Shown here: piece by piece, positions 61,013 through 64,000 of the stretch
How the letters are laid out: every line of letters begins with the position of its first letter
Numbering within the stretch: position 1 is the stretch's first letter
Made by a program: the position numbers and the translations under genes
NCBI GenBank assembly: GCA_000320545.1
Contig: ADNK01000096.1
Span: forward strand, 62,001 to 126,000
Direction of reading: 5' to 3'
Length of the DNA: 64,000 bases
Origin: Bigelowiella natans CCMP2755
Lineage: Eukaryota; Cercozoa; Chlorarachniophyceae
Notes under the pieces: generated by a model
The model's input: only the letters and a program-made list of their open reading frames with translations
Databases searched by the model: none
Told to the model about the DNA's origin: nothing

Positions 61013-63183
61013 GCTCTCGGTGGAAACCACGAGCCAGTGCGAAACCGAACACTTCCCACGTGACAGGATCCTCATCCCGACAGCAAAAGAACACTCCCCA
61101 AAATGCTCCCCCCCGAGGAAAGTCTGCTCGTAAGAAGAATATTCCGAGAGGAGGAAAAAATCATGGAGGAGGAGGACGAGGAAGAGGAAGAGGACGAGGA
61201 CGAGGACGAGGGAACTGGAGGGAACGCAAGAAAAAATCTTCGATTGAGACATCTGTGCCACCTTTGCCTCCAGAGGAGATTCGCATGGTCGAGTACTCGA
61301 TGGATTCACGAAGAGAATGGAAAAGACCAAATGGAAATGAAAATCACGTTCCAAGACAGGGAAGGAACTTAGCTCATCTCGTGAACTTCACGTATGGAGA
61401 AACGCGACCACAACCACATTATCGTCGTCACACCAGGACGCGTAAGCAACCTCGGACTGTTGTTCCATTCGACAAGGATAGGTTTGTCCAGTCAAACTAC
61501 CGCTTCATTGTGGATAGCAACAAGTGCGATGTCGATAAATGCCGAAATGACCCTGATTATGCAGTCGATTGGAATGTTGTGGAAGAAGTCATCTGCACCT
61601 CGACCACGGTTCCGAGCTGCACCATCTGCATGGACGAACCCATATGTCCGAAGATGACAAAGTGTGGTCATGTTTTCTGCTGGACCTGTCTCTTGCAATA
61701 CATGAGCTCCGGGAAGCAAACCTGGAAACGATGCCCGTTATGTTTTGAGAGCGTGTACCCGAACGCTCTCAAAAGTGTCCGATACGATGTGGTGCGGAAT
61801 TGTGAGGTAGGTCAGAGGTTGAGTTTTGCTTTGGTAGAGCGCCCGAGATGGAGCACCATGCCTAAGTGGGACTCGGATCCAAAATCATTTGAGGTAATCG
61901 CAATGGAGGATCCACTCAAATCTTCCCCCCTACACCGTGTGACGGCAACGGAGAATATCATTCCTATTCTCAGTAAGGAGCAATCGCAGCTTGTTGCATT
62001 GCGGAGGAAAATCCTAGAGTCGGAAAACATGGTTGAGCGTGCGGACATGTCAAGAGTCTTACCATTTATTGAGACTGCGTTGGATCAAATTCAAAAACGT
62101 TCTGCAACGTGGTGCAAGGAGCATACGAACCAGAATTCGTGCCTTAAAGTCAACCCTCTCAGTGTGTACAGGCCTGAGCTGGACGCGTGGGGTGCTGATG
62201 AAGAAAGTGGTGCTGCGGAGACCAAAGCCTCCACACCTGCAAAACCCAAATCAAAACTCTCGGCCTCTGCCCCTGAATGGAAGCCAGCCCCTAAGCGACA
62301 GGCTAAGAATGGAAGTTCTTACTTTTACTACCAGGCCGCCGACGGGCAACAGATTTTCCTTCATGGAGTGAACTACCGTTGTCTGCTGCATGAGCACAAG
62401 GATGTGGATGGAATTCCGAACAAATTCACCGCGGCAAAGATTTTATTTAAGGAGCGCTTCCCTATTACTGAGGAAACTCGAGGCAAGTATAAGTTCTTGG
62501 GGCATCTCCCTCTGACTACGGAGGTTACGGTGTGTTTCATTGATATGAAGGGTCTGGTTTCCTCCGAGACTTTGAAGCAATTTCGTGAACCACTTCTAAA
62601 TCAGAAAAAGAAAATAATGAAATTGAAAAAAGCTCAGCGATTAGAGACGGAGAGAAAGAAGAAACACGACCGTATGATACAGCAAGCGCCGCTCCTTGAT
62701 ATGCTATTCAAAAATTCAAATTATGCTGTCGAGTCTCAATCACCCGAGCTCGTTGCCTTCGATGAAGCGGCATTCCCAGATTTGGTCGATGCGAAACTTT
62801 CTGATGGAGAGCGAAGCACTCCAAGTAGCTCTCCTGTGATAACGGGCTTCAAAGACGTGCTCCAGAAAGGGTATGTAGAGAAGGACTGGCCTACTCTTTT
62901 AAGTGCCATGGCACCTCCCGCTACTACTGGATATGCTCCCCCAGATAATGGTCGGAGCATCTTAAAGCAGCGAGATAGCGGCAGCATACCACAGACAGCG
63001 AGCCGCTGGCCAAGGGGAGGAACCACCAATGTTGCCCCTTCGCCGCAAAGTGCATTATGGCCTCGGAACAACCCTCCTCCAACCTCTGCAACTTCTACAT
63101 CAGCTTCTTCGCAACCTCCTTTGATCAAACTCACAAAGAAACAGAAGAAGTCAAGGAAGAAAAAGATTCTGCTTTTAGCTTAG
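61013..63183 (+). CDS. RNF10: RNF10-like RING finger protein, start exon not found
   Basis: One long exon is open from about 61006 and preceded by an AG acceptor at 61012, running to TAG at 63183 (about 722 codons). The N-terminus has a Gly-Arg-rich (GRGRGRG) segment. QPRTVVPFDKDRFVQSNYRF and VDWNVVEEV are characteristic of RNF10. The RING is C3HC4: CTICMDEPICPKMTKCGHVF, then CWTC and CPLC, about 200 residues in. FYYQAADGQQIFLHGVNYRC and HLPLTTEVTVCFIDM also match the family. RNF10 is an E3 ubiquitin ligase that acts on stalled 40S ribosomal subunits in animals and yeast. A Lys-rich helix and a Lys-rich C-terminus complete it. No in-frame ATG precedes the basic N-terminus, so a short first exon is missing. 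Confidence 0.88.
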
Positions 63184-64000
63184 GTTTGAGACATCAGGAA
63201 AGCTTCGAACCCAGTCTACACGGGCGGGAAAATGATGCAAAACAAGTACATGAAATTATTGTTATGTACTTTTAGCGATAGATTCTAACGATTGTGGAGC
63301 ATAGTGTATTGTTTCCCTTGACTCCTCGCTTTGGCAGCTACCAACACTTATTGCTAAATATAGTCATTTTATATTTCATGGTATGCATGGCGATGCGCTG
63401 TTGCTACGCATCTGATAGCAGAGCAAAACATATGCAATATAGTCGAGCACGCGCGTAAACAACACATATGTGTGTATGAGACGGATGTAATGATGTAATT
63501 ATATATTTATTAGTCATTTTTGTCATAGCTTTAACGAAACTGCCATGCAAAGCAGCGGCTGCAGCGCCTAAATCTTTATAATTGTTGGTTTCTGTTGCAT
63601 GCTGGCATCGCATCATGCATGCATGCCAATAACAAGCACGATGCGTCCAGTTTACCCCTAGCCTGCTAGCCTGGCTAGCTGTTAAGCTCATCATCTAGTC
63701 ATGCTTGTGTTCGCGGGCGATTTCCTATATTTCAGTAGCAAACTATAGCTGCAAGCGTCTAAGCGGACCACGCTTTTATACACGTATAATACACGCCTGC
63801 AATTTCGTTCTGTAGCGTGACAGCAAGGCATGCATCATGAAGAGCGAGGCCCGCGCAGCAGGTACTGTACGTAAGCACGGTCTCTGCTACGTCGACATCA
63901 TCAATTGTCAATTGCGTCAATGAGATACACAATGACAGAACTCCTAATCAAGCCGACGACATTATCACTATTCCATATTATTAGGGTCGACATCTTTTAG
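63184..64000. other. terminal intergenic stretch, TGCA-rich
   Basis: Rich in GCATGC, TGCA and CTAGC words, with gcatcatgcatgcatgcc near 63608. No gene is seen before the window ends. Confidence 0.6.

Overview
The window reads as nuclear DNA of a eukaryotic alga with a secondary green plastid, most likely a chlorarachniophyte such as Bigelowiella. The evidence is a green-type (LHCII-like) light-harvesting protein with an ER signal peptide ahead of a transit-like region, several other genes with signal plus basic leaders, very dense short GT-AG introns (6 to 16 coding exons in many genes), and abundant microsatellites in introns. The genus is an inference; the secondary green plastid is well supported. 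Coding exons were joined by reading phase, splice sites and protein-family continuity, so individual boundaries are predictions.

Layout. 1-12 kb: end of an unknown gene, a thylakoid-lumen FKBP (+), the LHC gene (-), a small ORF (-), and a large DUF3754/TMEM143-like protein (+). 12-27 kb: RanGAP (+), an unresolved gene (+), an unknown small protein (-), and RanBP1 (+). 27-39 kb: a Sel1-repeat protein (-), adenylate kinase (+), mRNA cap guanine-N7 methyltransferase (+), and a secreted EGF/beta-propeller protein (-). 39-48 kb: a mitochondrial-type PPR protein (+), a 1.2-kb element with terminal inverted repeats and target-site duplication that carries an acidic repeat ORF, and a CCCH-like zinc-finger gene (+). 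48-64 kb: a secreted EGF/TSP1 protein (+), a coiled-coil protein (-), an aldo-keto-reductase-like protein with a leader (+), a membrane protein rich in SPF/DPF/NPF motifs with a leader (-), and an RNF10-like RING protein (+).

Most interesting points. RanGAP and RanBP1, the two cytosolic partners that drive GTP hydrolysis on Ran, lie within 13 kb of each other and both carry an N-terminal hydrophobic segment followed by a basic region. In an alga that keeps a nucleomorph in the periplastid space this suggests a dedicated Ran cycle for the endosymbiont nucleus (inference). The 42857-44059 element has 35-bp inverted ends with five mismatches, all transitions, and a 5-bp duplication ATTTG, and I do not recognise its family. 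Spaces downstream of gene 3' ends carry TGCA/GCATGC/CTAG-rich blocks, which are absent from the short spaces between divergent gene starts.
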